A stretch of 54,361 bases of DNA from Asticcacaulis benevestitus DSM 16100 = ATCC BAA-896 (GCF_000376105.1 NZ_AQWM01000017.1:166-54526), one strand, 5' to 3'. Counted from the first letter of the stretch, positions 27,429 to 36,434 are shown. Program-made: numbers and translations. Notes: generated by a model not told the origin, from the sequence alone.

Positions 27429-27527
27429 TCATAACCTCAAGTCATGTGAACGCGACCATAAGCTCGTTTGAGTGGCGGCGGCAAGTCAGGAATATTGGCG
27501 TATCAATGAGATGGAAGGAGAGCCGCC

Positions 27528-27593
27528 ATGTGGGCCAAGATCGTCGAGACATTGGTTGATGTCGTCCTCATTATAACGTCGCAAAGGCGTTGA
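27528..27593 (+). CDS. Tiny ORF (21 aa) divergent from LysR
   Basis: Encodes MWAKIVETLVDVVLIITSQR plus a final Arg, a single amphipathic or membrane-seeking helix with a basic end. AAGGAGAG lies before the ATG at good spacing, which is why it is reported despite its size. It is divergent from the LysR gene at 27428. It could be a small membrane protein or a leader peptide. Confidence 0.4.
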   Translation: MWAKIVETLVDVVLIITSQRR

Positions 27594-27615
27594 ACGCGGT
27601 GGGATGCCAGTCCGA

Positions 27616-27774
27616 TTAAGGGGTGTCTCTCTGATCGACCGTGTCGGCCGAAGTCGGGACCACCGGTTTGTCCGTCAACAAGCCGAAGGACAGACGCACG
27701 AGCAGGGCGTAAAATCCACTTGTAAAAGCACTGTGGTGCTGAGCCCACTCCGCGGATAGGAAGTCGTCTTTCAT
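27616..27774 (-). CDS. Small protein (52 aa) divergent from LysR
   Basis: A 52-residue protein with a central hydrophobic stretch (FYALLVRLSFGLL) that could be membrane-associated, and a Ser/Thr/Asp-rich tail. GAAGGAGAT precedes the ATG at ideal distance, strong evidence for translation. It lies 93 bp from, and divergent to, the LysR gene at 27868, so it is a probable LysR target. It faces the 21-aa ORF tail to tail. No family recognised. Confidence 0.5.
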   Translation of the reverse strand: MKDDFLSAEWAQHHSAFTSGFYALLVRLSFGLLTDKPVVPTSADTVDQRDTP

Positions 27775-27867
27775 CTTGATCTCCTTCAAGTATAACGGAC
27801 ATAATGCGTTTGGTATCCCTCTACGTCCAATCAGGACCAGCGCACGATTCATAAGTGAGACTGTTGT

Positions 27868-28818
27868 ATGGCAACGCGTCGCCTCCCCCCGCTCCTGGCC
27901 GTTAGAGCGTTCGAAGCGGCCGCACGTCTGGGCAGTTTGACGCGTGCGGCAGATGAACTCGGCATAACCCAATCGGGCATCAGCTATCAGGTCCGGCTCC
28001 TCGAAGGCCTGGTTCAAGGGCCGCTGTTTTCAAAAAGTGGTCGCGGCATTGTTCTGACGCCTTTGGGTGAGCGTCTCGCGCCTTCAATGACGCTTGCCCT
28101 CGATTCTATCGCGAAGGCTTTTGCGGAGATCCGACCAGCCGAGGGGGATGTGTTGACGGTCGCGTGTACGCAGACCTTTGGTGCGAACTGGCTGGCTTTG
28201 CGTATCGGCCGTTTCCAGCTCTTGCATCCCTGGCTGGCGGTCAGGGTGGTGGCCAATGACCAGATGGCCGATCTTGAGGCCGGTGAGGCCGATGTAGCCC
28301 TGCGGAATACCTCGTCACCATGGCCCGGACTGGCGTCGGATTTTTTGATGCGGTATCCTATCCTTCCGATAGCTTCCCCCGAATTTCTGCGAAGATACGC
28401 AACGGTGGACACACCTGACGATGTTTTAAAGCTGCCCCGGACGACCTCAGACGATCCGTGGTGGGCTGTGTGGCACGAGGCGGTGACAGGCCAGGTGACC
28501 AGTCAGACCGCGAAGGGGCAACTTAGATTCGACAGTCAGCTTCTTGACGGCAATGCGGCAGTCGCCGGTCACGGGGTCGCGATGGTGAACCCGCTCTTAT
28601 GGCAAAGGGACATAGAAGAGGGGCGCCTGATACCGGTTATCAAAGGATGGGCCAAGGCGAAGAGCGATTTTTGGTTCTGCTGCCTGGAGCGACGCAAGGG
28701 CGAACGAAAAATCCGAATATTCCGGGAGTGGATGAAGGTGGAAATCTCGTCCTCGATCGCAGAGCTATCTGCCCGCTTCGAAGGGTTGGCGCAAGACATC
28801 GCCACTTACCATAAATAG
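27868..28818 (+). CDS. LysR-family regulator (GcvA-like)
   Basis: A 316-residue LysR protein. It opens with LPPLLAVRAFEAAARLGSLT and RAADELGITQSGISYQVRLL, a clear N-terminal HTH. The effector-binding part has FGANWLALRIGRF, EADVALRN and GHGVAMVNP, as in the GcvA group. It is paired with the divergent 52-aa small protein. It shares its overall organisation with the LysR gene on the opposite strand 440 bp away, though the two differ clearly in sequence. Effector unknown. Confidence 0.9.
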   Translation: MATRRLPPLLAVRAFEAAARLGSLTRAADELGITQSGISYQVRLLEGLVQGPLFSKSGRGIVLTPLGERLAPSMTLALDSIAKAFAEIRPAEGDVLTVACTQTFGANWLALRIGRFQLLHPWLAVRVVANDQMADLEAGEADVALRNTSSPWPGLASDFLMRYPILPIASPEFLRRYATVDTPDDVLKLPRTTSDDPWWAVWHEAVTGQVTSQTAKGQLRFDSQLLDGNAAVAGHGVAMVNPLLWQRDIEEGRLIPVIKGWAKAKSDFWFCCLERRKGERKIRIFREWMKVEISSSIAELSARFEGLAQDIATYHK

Positions 28819-28975
28819 GGTCCGCGAGCCTATAGGTGCCTGATCTAGACGCTGCGTTCCCCCCTTCAGTCGCTACGGCGGTCAGGAACCAGCAGCGCGG
28901 CGTGGGAACTCGCCAATTTAGATTTTACCGCGTTTGGCATTACCAAATGTCGTTTGTGAAATGAATTCTAAAGTG

Positions 28976-28984
28976 TAGGAAATT
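28976..28984. promoter_or_regulatory. TAGGAAATT word before fadL-like gene
   Basis: TAGGAAATT, 29 bp before the porin start, is flanked by a GAATT...AATTC inverted pair. The same 9-mer occurs at 39827, 50412 and 52073, each just upstream of a sulfur-related gene or the Rrf2 gene. Regulatory function is inferred. Confidence 0.45.
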
Positions 28985-29013
28985 CATTCTTTCTAACGGG
29001 CAAGGGGTTGCAT

Positions 29014-30276
29014 ATGTCAAAGTTCAAAGCGTCCATGGTGGCGACGGTTACGATGGTCGCGGCTGCGGGGCTGGCGTCGGGCGCACACGCGACCGATGGC
29101 TACTTCGCTCATGGCATTGGTGCCAAGGCGAAGGGCGCGGGCGGTACCGAAATCGCCCATGCGCAGGATTCACTGGCTATTGCCGCCAATCCGGCCTCAG
29201 CCGTCGACCTGGGGAATCGCCTTGACGCCGGTCTGGAGGTCTTTTCACCCGACCGTTCAGCGGTCATCCATGGCAATGGCATGGCGGCAGATGCAAGGTA
29301 CGACGGCAATGACAGCAAGCTGTTTGCCGTTCCGGAATTTGGTCTCGTGCGGCAGATCAACGGTCGCAGCGCCTGGGGCGTGGCGGTCTATGGTAATGGT
29401 GGCATGAATACTGATTATGCCGTCAACCCCTTTGGCCGCTTCGGCGCCACCCGTTCAGCCGGGGTCAATCTGGAGCAACTGTTCATTTCCCCAACCTATG
29501 CCTACCGGTTGACCGAGCGTCAGAGTGTCGGCGTCTCGCTTGATATCCTCGTGCAGGCGTTTTACGCCAAGGGCCTTTCGCCCTTTGCCAGCGCTTCGCA
29601 GGACCCGGCCAATTTTAGCAATCGCTCCAAGGATACGGTACTCGGAAGTGGCGTGCGCATCGGTTATCTCGCGCATATCACCGATAAGCTGGCTTTTGGC
29701 GCGTCATGGAAGTCGCGCACCAAGGCGGGCGACTTTAAAAAATACTCCGGTCTGTTCGCCGAAGGCGGCAGTTTTGATTCCCCCTCCACATACGGCGTGG
29801 GTCTCAGTTATCAGGCAACGGCCCCGCTCAACCTGGCCTTCGATGTCCGCAAGATTAACTACTCTGAGGTCAAATCTGTTGGTAATCCGCTCTCCCAGCT
29901 CTTCCTGGGCGCCCCGTTTGGCTCTGATAACGGTCCAGGCTTCGGGTGGCGCGACGTGACGACCTACAAGGTGGGGGCAAACTATGCTATTTCACCTCGC
30001 CTGACGGTACGCGGCGGTTATAGTCATTCGGATCAGCCGATCGCCGCCAGCGAAACCTTTCTGAATATACTGGCGCCGGCGACGGTTCAGGATCAATATA
30101 CGACCGGCGCTACCTGGGCGCTGACCTCGGATCTCGAACTGACGGGCTACGTGCTGGTCGCCCCGAAAAAGACGGTCAAGGGCGCCGGTTCTATTCCCGC
30201 GTCGTTTGGCGGTGGCGAGGCGGATATCAGCCTGGCAGAGACCGCCGTCGGCGTCTCCGTAGGTTGGCGCCATTAA
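29014..30276 (+). CDS. FadL/OmpP1-family outer-membrane channel
   Basis: A 420-residue barrel for hydrophobic compounds. A signal peptide (~1-27, ending SGAHA) precedes TDGYFAHGIGAKAKGAGG, which matches the OmpP1/FadL N-terminal hatch, and NPASAVDLGNRLDAGLEVF follows. It ends with an aromatic strand (VSVGWRH). ATG 29014 is preferred because AAGGGG lies a few bases upstream. Twelve bases separate it from a YeeE/YedE pair, an uncommon partner for FadL; this suggests the channel serves a sulfur compound or that the operon joins two uptake functions. Confidence 0.88.
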   Translation: MSKFKASMVATVTMVAAAGLASGAHATDGYFAHGIGAKAKGAGGTEIAHAQDSLAIAANPASAVDLGNRLDAGLEVFSPDRSAVIHGNGMAADARYDGNDSKLFAVPEFGLVRQINGRSAWGVAVYGNGGMNTDYAVNPFGRFGATRSAGVNLEQLFISPTYAYRLTERQSVGVSLDILVQAFYAKGLSPFASASQDPANFSNRSKDTVLGSGVRIGYLAHITDKLAFGASWKSRTKAGDFKKYSGLFAEGGSFDSPSTYGVGLSYQATAPLNLAFDVRKINYSEVKSVGNPLSQLFLGAPFGSDNGPGFGWRDVTTYKVGANYAISPRLTVRGGYSHSDQPIAASETFLNILAPATVQDQYTTGATWALTSDLELTGYVLVAPKKTVKGAGSIPASFGGGEADISLAETAVGVSVGWRH

Positions 30277-30288
30277 GGGAGAGGCCTC

Positions 30289-30711
30289 GTGGCTTTTGAC
30301 ACATCGGCAGCCCTTTATGCGCTGGAGGGCGGCGCACTGATCGGTCTCGCTGCGGGCGGGTTATACCTGACCACCGGTCGTATCGCCGGTATCAGCGGCA
30401 TCTTCGGCGATAGCTTTCTGCGCACACCGCAAGCGTGGCGGTGGCTGTTCGTCGCGGGGCTTGTGCTGGCGGGACTGGGGGCGCGTCTGTTGCGTTATCC
30501 GCTCCCTGAGGCCATCGGCAGTCCGACGGGGCTGCTTGTCATCTCCGGCCTGTTGGTTGGATTTGGCACGCGCCTTGGCAATGGTTGTACGAGCGGACAC
30601 GGTGTGTGTGGCCTGGCGCGATTGTCCGTACGGTCACTTGTGGCTGTGGTGATCTTTATGGCGACGGCAGGTCTGACGGTATGGATCGTACGCCATGGAG
30701 GTGGCGCATGA
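30289..30711 (+). CDS. YeeE/YedE-family permease, N-terminal half
   Basis: A 140-residue membrane protein starting with GTG (GGGAGAG upstream). It has about four hydrophobic segments and the family motif [13 protein letters not shown] with two Cys. In the YeeE/TsuA thiosulfate transporter such Cys residues line the substrate path. In TsuA both halves are in one protein; here they are split into two genes with an ATGA overlap, as in many proteobacterial DUF6691-type pairs. Probable role: import of thiosulfate or a related sulfane-sulfur anion. Confidence 0.85.
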   Translation: MAFDTSAALYALEGGALIGLAAGGLYLTTGRIAGISGIFGDSFLRTPQAWRWLFVAGLVLAGLGARLLRYPLPEAIGSPTGLLVISGLLVGFGTRLGNGCTSGHGVCGLARLSVRSLVAVVIFMATAGLTVWIVRHGGGA

Positions 30712-31130
30712 AAGCTTTAGCGCCTCTCCTGGCCTTGGTGTTTGGCGGGCTGTTCGGTATCGGCCTGATTGGGTCAGGCATGATCGACACGAACAATGTC
30801 AAGGGCTTCCTTGATATCGCGGGCGAGTGGCGGCCCGCCCTGGCCTTTGTCATGGGTGGCGCCGTGATTGTGGCTCTGCCGCTTTTCTGGTGGACGCGGC
30901 GCCGGACTCGTCCCCTGGTTGGCGACACGCTTGAAGCGCCGCCGGCAAAGCCAGATCTCCGCCTGGGCGCCGGGGCCGCGATCTTTGGTGTTGGCTGGGG
31001 GTTGAGCGGTATATGTCCGGGGCCAGCGATCGTCTGGTTAGGCTTTGATCCTCTCGCCATCCTGCCGTTCATCGGCGCTGTTCTTGTCGGGGCCTTCATC
31101 GCCGACACCCTTTTTAGGCCAAAGGCCTAG
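30708..31130 (+). CDS. YeeE/YedE-family permease, C-terminal half
   Basis: A 140-residue partner of the preceding gene (ATGA overlap). It has hydrophobic segments at ~5-25, ~45-60, ~85-105 and ~115-135. The second family motif [14 protein letters not shown] supplies the conserved Cys of the other half-channel. Together the two polypeptides would rebuild the pseudo-symmetric thiosulfate-type transporter. A central linker ([19 protein letters not shown]) is cytosolic. Confidence 0.85.
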   Translation: MKALAPLLALVFGGLFGIGLIGSGMIDTNNVKGFLDIAGEWRPALAFVMGGAVIVALPLFWWTRRRTRPLVGDTLEAPPAKPDLRLGAGAAIFGVGWGLSGICPGPAIVWLGFDPLAILPFIGAVLVGAFIADTLFRPKA

Positions 31131-31188
31131 ATCGCTTTTTAGTCAAGGCGCGTACGAGGGTGAGGGGGCGCACGGCCTGCCTCTAAAT

Positions 31189-31214
31189 AAAATCTAATTG
31201 GTGTTAATTTAGAT
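31189..31214. promoter_or_regulatory. ATCTAA/TTAGAT inverted repeat before TBDR
   Basis: ATCTAA (31192-31197) and TTAGAT (31209-31214) form an inverted repeat with 11-bp spacing, 140 bp before the TBDR start. The left part reads AAAATCTAATTG, related to words at 21591, 39807 and 45761. Function inferred. Confidence 0.4.
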
Positions 31215-31354
31215 TAGTTTTTCTTGCCGGAGCCGCGATCTTTTCTCGTTATGCGTCTTTCGGCTCGCTTTATATAAAGCGGGAGAGTTGAAGAGAAAGC
31301 GCGCGTGGCCTTTCTCTCATCGCTATGTTTCAAATCTCAGCCTGTGGGGGCATC

Positions 31355-33742
31355 ATGTCCAATTTAAGTAAGAAAGCCGCCTGGTCGGCAGGGGTCAGCC
31401 TGTCCCTTATGGCACTTGTCAGCATGACGTCAGCGAGCGCTCAGACTGAGGCGAGCGTTCCGGCGCCGGCGGACGTACCCGAGAGCGGTGTCACGGTCAT
31501 CGTAACGGGCACGCGCGAAACCGGCCGGAAGGCGCGCGACAGCGCGACGCCCATCGATGTCATCACCGCTGCGGATCTACGCGCCACCGGTCAGACAAAT
31601 CTGTTAGACGCGTTGAAAAACGTACTGCCATCCCTTAACGGACCGGCGGTGGGTTATGATGTCGGCGCCCTGGCCCGCACCTTTCAACTCCGTGGGCTCA
31701 GTCCGGCCCATACGCTTGTTCTGGTCAACGGAAAGCGCCGCCACCTGTCGGCCGGTCTTTATGCCGATTCCGATCCGGCACAGGGGGCCAACGCGGTCGA
31801 TCTCGATCTTATCCCGCTGGCGGCCATAGACCATATTGAAGTTCTGAGAGATGGCGCCGCCGCCCAGTATGGTTCTGACGCCATTGCCGGTGTGATCAAC
31901 ATCATATTGAAGTCTTCCGGCAAAGGTGGAAGTCTCTCCGTTCTTGGGGGAAGCTACTACAAGGGGGACGGAGCCAGCGGGCAGATCGATGTTGAGGCGG
32001 GTGTGAAGCTTGGCCAGGACGGCACGCTAAATGTGAGCGCAGGCTATCGTCATCATGATTTTTCCAACCGGAGTGGCGAGACGGGCGATGTGCAGACCGC
32101 CAAGGTGCAAGGTGATCCTCAATCTGACGTCGCGACGCTTGGCTTCAATCTGGTGAAGCCACTGAATGACGCCGCCACCGTCTATAGTTTTGGAACGGCC
32201 GCCCACCGCAAGGCGACCGCCTGGGAAAATCCGCGTCAGCCGGGCTGGGTCTCTGACGCAACGGACCTGCTTTATCCGAATGGCTTCACCCCGCAGGAAA
32301 AGGTTGATGAAGCGGATTACAGCCTCACCGCGGGCGTGCGTGGCCAGACCGGCAATGCCTGGAACTGGGACCTGAGCGCGACCTACGGTCGCGACGAGGA
32401 AAATCTCCGCAATGTCAAAACGGTCAATCCGGACTTACTCGCTGACACGGGCAATGCCCAAAGCGATTTTTATGTCGGTGCGTTCATTTCGTCAGAGCTG
32501 ACCACCAACCTTGATATCAAGCGGGCGTTCAATGTCGGGCTGGCGGCCCCCCTCAACGTTGCGGTCGGTGTGGAGGCAAGGCACGAAACCTATGAGATCA
32601 AGGCCGGCGAGCCAAATTCTTACTATGGAGGCGGCCCTTCGGCCTTTCCGGGCTTCCGCCCATCGGATGCGGTTAAGGCCGAACGTGACGGTCTGGCCAG
32701 CTATGTTGATCTCTCAACCCTGGTGACCCCGAAATGGGAGCTTGGCCTGGCCGTCCGTGCCGAGCACTATGATGGGGTTGGCGATACGCAAACGGGCAAG
32801 CTTTCGACGCGTTACAATCTGTCGCCAACCTTCGCCCTGCGTGGCACGCTTAGCAGCGGGTTCCATGCGCCAACGCTCGCCCAGCAATATTATTCGGCGA
32901 CAACCGTCACGACCGGCTATGCCTCGATCCAGTTACCGCTCGGCTCGCCAGGAGCAGCCATCCTTGGCGCGCCCGATCTCAAGCCCGAAAACTCCCGATC
33001 CATCAGCGCCGGTTTCGTCGCTGAACCGGTTCGTGGATTACATGTGAGTCTCGATGCCTACACGATTGCGGTGGATGACCGGATTATCGAGTCCGCCTAT
33101 CTTTATGATCCACTTGCGCTGGCGGCGATCGAAGCCAACGGGTCTGTCGTACCCTCGGAGCTCGATCCGGCCAATGTCGCGGCGGTTTTCTTCACGAATG
33201 GTGTGGATACACGGACCGACGGTGTCGACATAACAGCCGACTGGCGCCAGCAACTGGGGGAGTTGGGTGCCATCAAATGGACATTCGCCGGCAGCTACAA
33301 CAAAACGACCATACGGGCGATCCATGACGCGCCGGCGGTGCTTGAAGCGGCAGGCCTTGGTCTTGTTGACGCCGTGCAGCGCTCCAATCTGACGACGGCC
33401 ACGCCCCAGATCAAGGCCTCACTGGCGGGCGTCTGGACCTCCAGGGCCTGGGCGGTGACCTTGCGCAATACCTACTACAGCAAAACAACCCAGGCGCAGG
33501 GCTATGCCGAACCCTACTATAAGATAGCCACAAAGGCGGCGGTCATTACGGATCTTGATCTGGGTTACCGCTTCAACGACGGCTTACGCCTCAATATCGG
33601 TGCCAGTAATCTCTTTAATGTTTACCCGACTAAGATTGCGCCAGAGATTTATCAGAACCTGAACTACGACAAGTATTCTCACGTCTCACCCTATGGCATA
33701 AACGGCGGCACCTATTATGCCCGCCTTACGGCCAGCTTTTAG
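31355..33742 (+). CDS. TonB-dependent receptor
   Basis: A 795-residue outer-membrane receptor. The signal peptide is ~1-30 (ending ASA) and a TonB-box-like VTVIVTGTR follows. The plug has TFQLRGLSPAHTLVLVNGKR, then IDHIEVLRDGAAAQYGSDAI. The barrel ends TYYARLTASF. It is the same subfamily as the receptor at 45861, sharing the VLVNGKRRH and DGAAAQYGSDAI motifs, and differs from the siderophore-type one at 21682. A homocysteine methyltransferase, exported SAM hydrolase and isochorismatase-like hydrolase follow closely, so a methylated sulfonium compound is a plausible ligand (inference). Confidence 0.9.
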   Translation: MSNLSKKAAWSAGVSLSLMALVSMTSASAQTEASVPAPADVPESGVTVIVTGTRETGRKARDSATPIDVITAADLRATGQTNLLDALKNVLPSLNGPAVGYDVGALARTFQLRGLSPAHTLVLVNGKRRHLSAGLYADSDPAQGANAVDLDLIPLAAIDHIEVLRDGAAAQYGSDAIAGVINIILKSSGKGGSLSVLGGSYYKGDGASGQIDVEAGVKLGQDGTLNVSAGYRHHDFSNRSGETGDVQTAKVQGDPQSDVATLGFNLVKPLNDAATVYSFGTAAHRKATAWENPRQPGWVSDATDLLYPNGFTPQEKVDEADYSLTAGVRGQTGNAWNWDLSATYGRDEENLRNVKTVNPDLLADTGNAQSDFYVGAFISSELTTNLDIKRAFNVGLAAPLNVAVGVEARHETYEIKAGEPNSYYGGGPSAFPGFRPSDAVKAERDGLASYVDLSTLVTPKWELGLAVRAEHYDGVGDTQTGKLSTRYNLSPTFALRGTLSSGFHAPTLAQQYYSATTVTTGYASIQLPLGSPGAAILGAPDLKPENSRSISAGFVAEPVRGLHVSLDAYTIAVDDRIIESAYLYDPLALAAIEANGSVVPSELDPANVAAVFFTNGVDTRTDGVDITADWRQQLGELGAIKWTFAGSYNKTTIRAIHDAPAVLEAAGLGLVDAVQRSNLTTATPQIKASLAGVWTSRAWAVTLRNTYYSKTTQAQGYAEPYYKIATKAAVITDLDLGYRFNDGLRLNIGASNLFNVYPTKIAPEIYQNLNYDKYSHVSPYGINGGTYYARLTASF

Positions 33743-33750
33743 GTCATCTG

Positions 33751-34644
33751 ATGGCAATCACTCTCCTTGATGGCGGGACAGGGCGTGAACTCGCGCGGAT
33801 GGGGGCGCCGTTCCGGCAGCCGGAATGGTCAGCGCTCGCCCTGATCGAGGCGCCGGATGCGGTCACCCGTGTTCACGAAGCCTTTGTGCAGGCTGGCGCC
33901 GAGGTCATTTCCACGAACAGTTACGCGGTCGTGCCCTTTCATCTCGGTGAGGCCGTCTTTGCCGAGCGCGGCCATGCTTTGGCTTCCCTGGCCGGACGCC
34001 TGGCACGTGAGGTCGCCAATAGAGCGCCGCATCCTGTTCAGGTGGCCGGCGCCCTGCCACCGATCGGTGGGTCCTATCGCGCTGACCAGTTCAACGCCGA
34101 AACGGCGCGGCCAGTGCTACAGACCCTGGTTGATGCCCTGGCTCCGTATGTCGATCATTGGCAGGCAGAGACCCTGAGCGCCATTGAAGAAGCTGAACTG
34201 GTGCGTGACGTGCTGGGCGAGGACGTCCGGCCCCTCTGGCTATCCTTTACGCTTTATGATGAAGATAGCTTAGGCCCTCCGCGCCTGCGCTCGGGTCAAC
34301 AGGTCGACGATGCGGTCCGGGCGGCGATAAGGCTGAAGGCAACCGCTGTTCTGTTCAATTGCAGTCAGCCCGAAGTTATGGCCGAGGCGGTGACGGTGGC
34401 CCGAACCGTCATTGACAAGGCGGGGTCGGATCTGCACGTGGGCGTCTATGCCAACGCCTTTCCTCCCCAGAGATCCGATGCTGAAGCCAATGCCGGGCTT
34501 GATGACATTCGCTCTGACCTCACAGAAGAAGGCTATACCCGTTTCGCTCGAGCCTGGCAGCGCGCCGGTGCGACCCTGATCGGCGGATGTTGTGGTATTG
34601 GTCCAGAACATATCGGGGCCCTCCACCGGGCCTTCAAACAATAA
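33751..34644 (+). CDS. mmuM: Homocysteine S-methyltransferase
   Basis: Zn-dependent enzyme that methylates homocysteine from S-methylmethionine or SAM to give methionine. N-terminal LLDGGTGRELARMGAP, the substrate segment STNSYAVVPFHLG, ETLSAIEEAE, and the Zn ligands (NCSQ near 210 and GGCCGIGPEHI near the end) are all present. At 297 residues it is close to MmuM/YagD (~310). It starts 8 bp after the TBDR stop. Homocysteine could come from MetY. The methyl donor cannot be told from sequence, but the neighbouring SAM hydrolase argues for sulfonium compounds. Confidence 0.88.
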   Translation: MAITLLDGGTGRELARMGAPFRQPEWSALALIEAPDAVTRVHEAFVQAGAEVISTNSYAVVPFHLGEAVFAERGHALASLAGRLAREVANRAPHPVQVAGALPPIGGSYRADQFNAETARPVLQTLVDALAPYVDHWQAETLSAIEEAELVRDVLGEDVRPLWLSFTLYDEDSLGPPRLRSGQQVDDAVRAAIRLKATAVLFNCSQPEVMAEAVTVARTVIDKAGSDLHVGVYANAFPPQRSDAEANAGLDDIRSDLTEEGYTRFARAWQRAGATLIGGCCGIGPEHIGALHRAFKQ

Positions 34645-34663
34645 TCCTATTCCGGAGAAGAAC

Positions 34664-35617
34664 ATGACCATTTGGAAAACCTGGCTGGTGACCGCCACCT
34701 TGGCCGCTGGCCTGATCGGTCTTTGTCCCGAAGCCTATGCCAAACCCGTCCCTGCGGTCCGTCCCACAGCGCCTTTGGTACTCTATACGGATTTCGGCAA
34801 TCAGGACGGCGCAGTCTCAGAGGTCAAGGGCGTGGCCTATGGCGTATCGCAAAAGCTGCTGATTTCCGACTTAAGCCATCTCAATCCGAGCGACATCTTC
34901 GAAGGCGCCTATCGCCTCTATCAGGTCGCGCCCTACTGGCCGAAGGGGACCGTGTTTGTGACGGTCATTGACCCCGGCGTGGGAACGGCCCGGTTATCGA
35001 TCGTTCTGAAAACCAAGGTCGGCCACTATTTCGTCGCGCCCGACAATGGTTTGGTGACCTTGATTGCCGAGCAGGAAGGGATTGCCGAAGTGCGTGTCAT
35101 CGACGAGGCCACCAACCGCCTGCCGGGTTCGGGCAAATCGCACACATTCTACGGACGCGACGTCTTTGGTTATACCGGCGCACGCCTGGCGGCCGGTGTC
35201 ATCAGCTTCGAGCAGGTCGGGCCGGTTGTGTCGCCGGACAAGTTGGTACGCTTGCCTTACAAAAAAGCCGAATTCGTATCCGATGCGATAGCGGGCGACA
35301 AGATCACGGGTTTGATACCTGTCCTTGATGTTCAGTACGGCAATGTCTGGAGCGATATTTCGAGGGACCTGTTCGATAAGCTGAACATCAAGATCGGTGA
35401 CAAGGTGCGTGTTCGGTTCTTCCATGGCGACCAACTGGTCGATGATCTGACGGCACCTTATCAAAACACCTTTGGCGAAGTGCCAGTCGGTGAGCCGCTC
35501 GTCTATATCAACAGTCTGCTCAACGTCGCGGTTGCGCTTAACCAAGGTAATTACGCCGCCGCACATCACATCGGATCTGGGCGCGACTGGTTTATCGAGG
35601 TCACCAAGGCGAAGTAG
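34664..35617 (+). CDS. Exported SAM hydrolase (DUF62/SAM hydroxide adenosyltransferase)
   Basis: Member of the fluorinase-related DUF62 family, which splits S-adenosylmethionine into adenosine and methionine using water. YTDFGNQDG, DLSHL, VIDPGVG, APDNGLVT and FYGRDVFGYTGARLA follow family order. Unlike most members, it carries a signal peptide: MTIWKTW, a hydrophobic core, and an AYA cleavage site near residue 26. It is therefore predicted periplasmic. GGAGAAG precedes the ATG. A periplasmic enzyme would hydrolyse incoming extracellular SAM without consuming the cell's own pool. It sits between mmuM and an isochorismatase-like gene. Confidence 0.88.
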   Translation: MTIWKTWLVTATLAAGLIGLCPEAYAKPVPAVRPTAPLVLYTDFGNQDGAVSEVKGVAYGVSQKLLISDLSHLNPSDIFEGAYRLYQVAPYWPKGTVFVTVIDPGVGTARLSIVLKTKVGHYFVAPDNGLVTLIAEQEGIAEVRVIDEATNRLPGSGKSHTFYGRDVFGYTGARLAAGVISFEQVGPVVSPDKLVRLPYKKAEFVSDAIAGDKITGLIPVLDVQYGNVWSDISRDLFDKLNIKIGDKVRVRFFHGDQLVDDLTAPYQNTFGEVPVGEPLVYINSLLNVAVALNQGNYAAAHHIGSGRDWFIEVTKAK

Positions 35618-35674
35618 CCTCACCTGAAAGGGGGCTCAATACGGGCCCTCTAGCTTCTACCCCTGGAGGGACGT

Positions 35675-36271
35675 GTGGCTGAGACCATTTTTCATATTGT
35701 TGGCGCCAATCTCACGCCGCCGGCCTTATCTGATTCCGTGATCGTCTTGATTGACGCTCAAAATGAGTATGTATCGGGCCGCCTGGCGCTTGAGGGTATG
35801 ACAGAGGCGGTAGGGGCGGCGGCAGAGCTTTTGCGCCGGGCCCGTGCCGCCGGGGCACCTGTTATTCATATTCAACAACTGTCCGCGCCTGAGCGGCCCC
35901 TGTTTACGCCAGGATCCCCCCTGGCCGACTTTATACCAGACCTGGCGCCTCAACCCGGTGAGATCGTCATTGGAAAACGCAATTCCAGCGCTTTTGGGGG
36001 CACCAATCTGGCCGAGGTGCTGCGCGCCACCGGCCGCAAGGAGCTTATCCTCGCTGGCTTTATGACGCACAATTGCGTCACCGCAACAGCGCGGAGCGCA
36101 GAAGACCACGGACTACGTACAACCATTGTGGCGGCTGCGACAGCCAGCCGCGATCTCCCAGATTCTTTAACAGGGGTGATCGTGCCGGCGAAGGTTAACC
36201 AGGCGGCCGCGCTGGCGGCCCTGGCGGACCGAACCTCTGTCGTGATTGCCGATGCGTCCTGTCTGACCTGA
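35675..36271 (+). CDS. Isochorismatase-like cysteine hydrolase
   Basis: A 198-residue cysteine hydrolase. The catalytic triad is visible as Asp27 (LIDAQNEY), Lys101 (GKRNSSAF) and Cys134 (HNCV). It begins with GTG after GGAGGG. The family includes nicotinamidases, ureido hydrolases and isochorismate lyases, and substrates cannot be predicted from the triad alone. As the last gene of the TBDR-mmuM-SAM hydrolase operon it could process an amide or vinyl-ether linked product, but this is speculative. Confidence 0.85.
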   Translation: MAETIFHIVGANLTPPALSDSVIVLIDAQNEYVSGRLALEGMTEAVGAAAELLRRARAAGAPVIHIQQLSAPERPLFTPGSPLADFIPDLAPQPGEIVIGKRNSSAFGGTNLAEVLRATGRKELILAGFMTHNCVTATARSAEDHGLRTTIVAAATASRDLPDSLTGVIVPAKVNQAAALAALADRTSVVIADASCLT

Positions 36272-36287
36272 GACGACGTCGCTCAGC

Positions 36288-36434
36288 CTAGGCGACGGAT
36301 TTGGAAAACAGCTTAATCACCAAGGTGCCCGCCAGTATGAGCGTTATGCCCAGCAAGGCCGACAGGTCGAGGGACTGCCGATAAAGGAAATAGCCGATCG
36401 GCGAAATAACCACGATGCCGACGCCGGACCACAC
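36288..36434 (-). pseudogene. SMR (EmrE/SugE-type) transporter, C-terminal fragment
   Basis: Minus-strand codons encode VWSGVGIVVISPIGYFLYRQ, then SLDLSALLGITLILAGTLVI and KLFSKSVA: the last two TM helices of a small multidrug resistance transporter. The upstream half is missing and replaced by unrelated sequence. A second, also damaged, copy of the same C-terminus lies at 54284-54361 in the same orientation. Confidence 0.75.
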
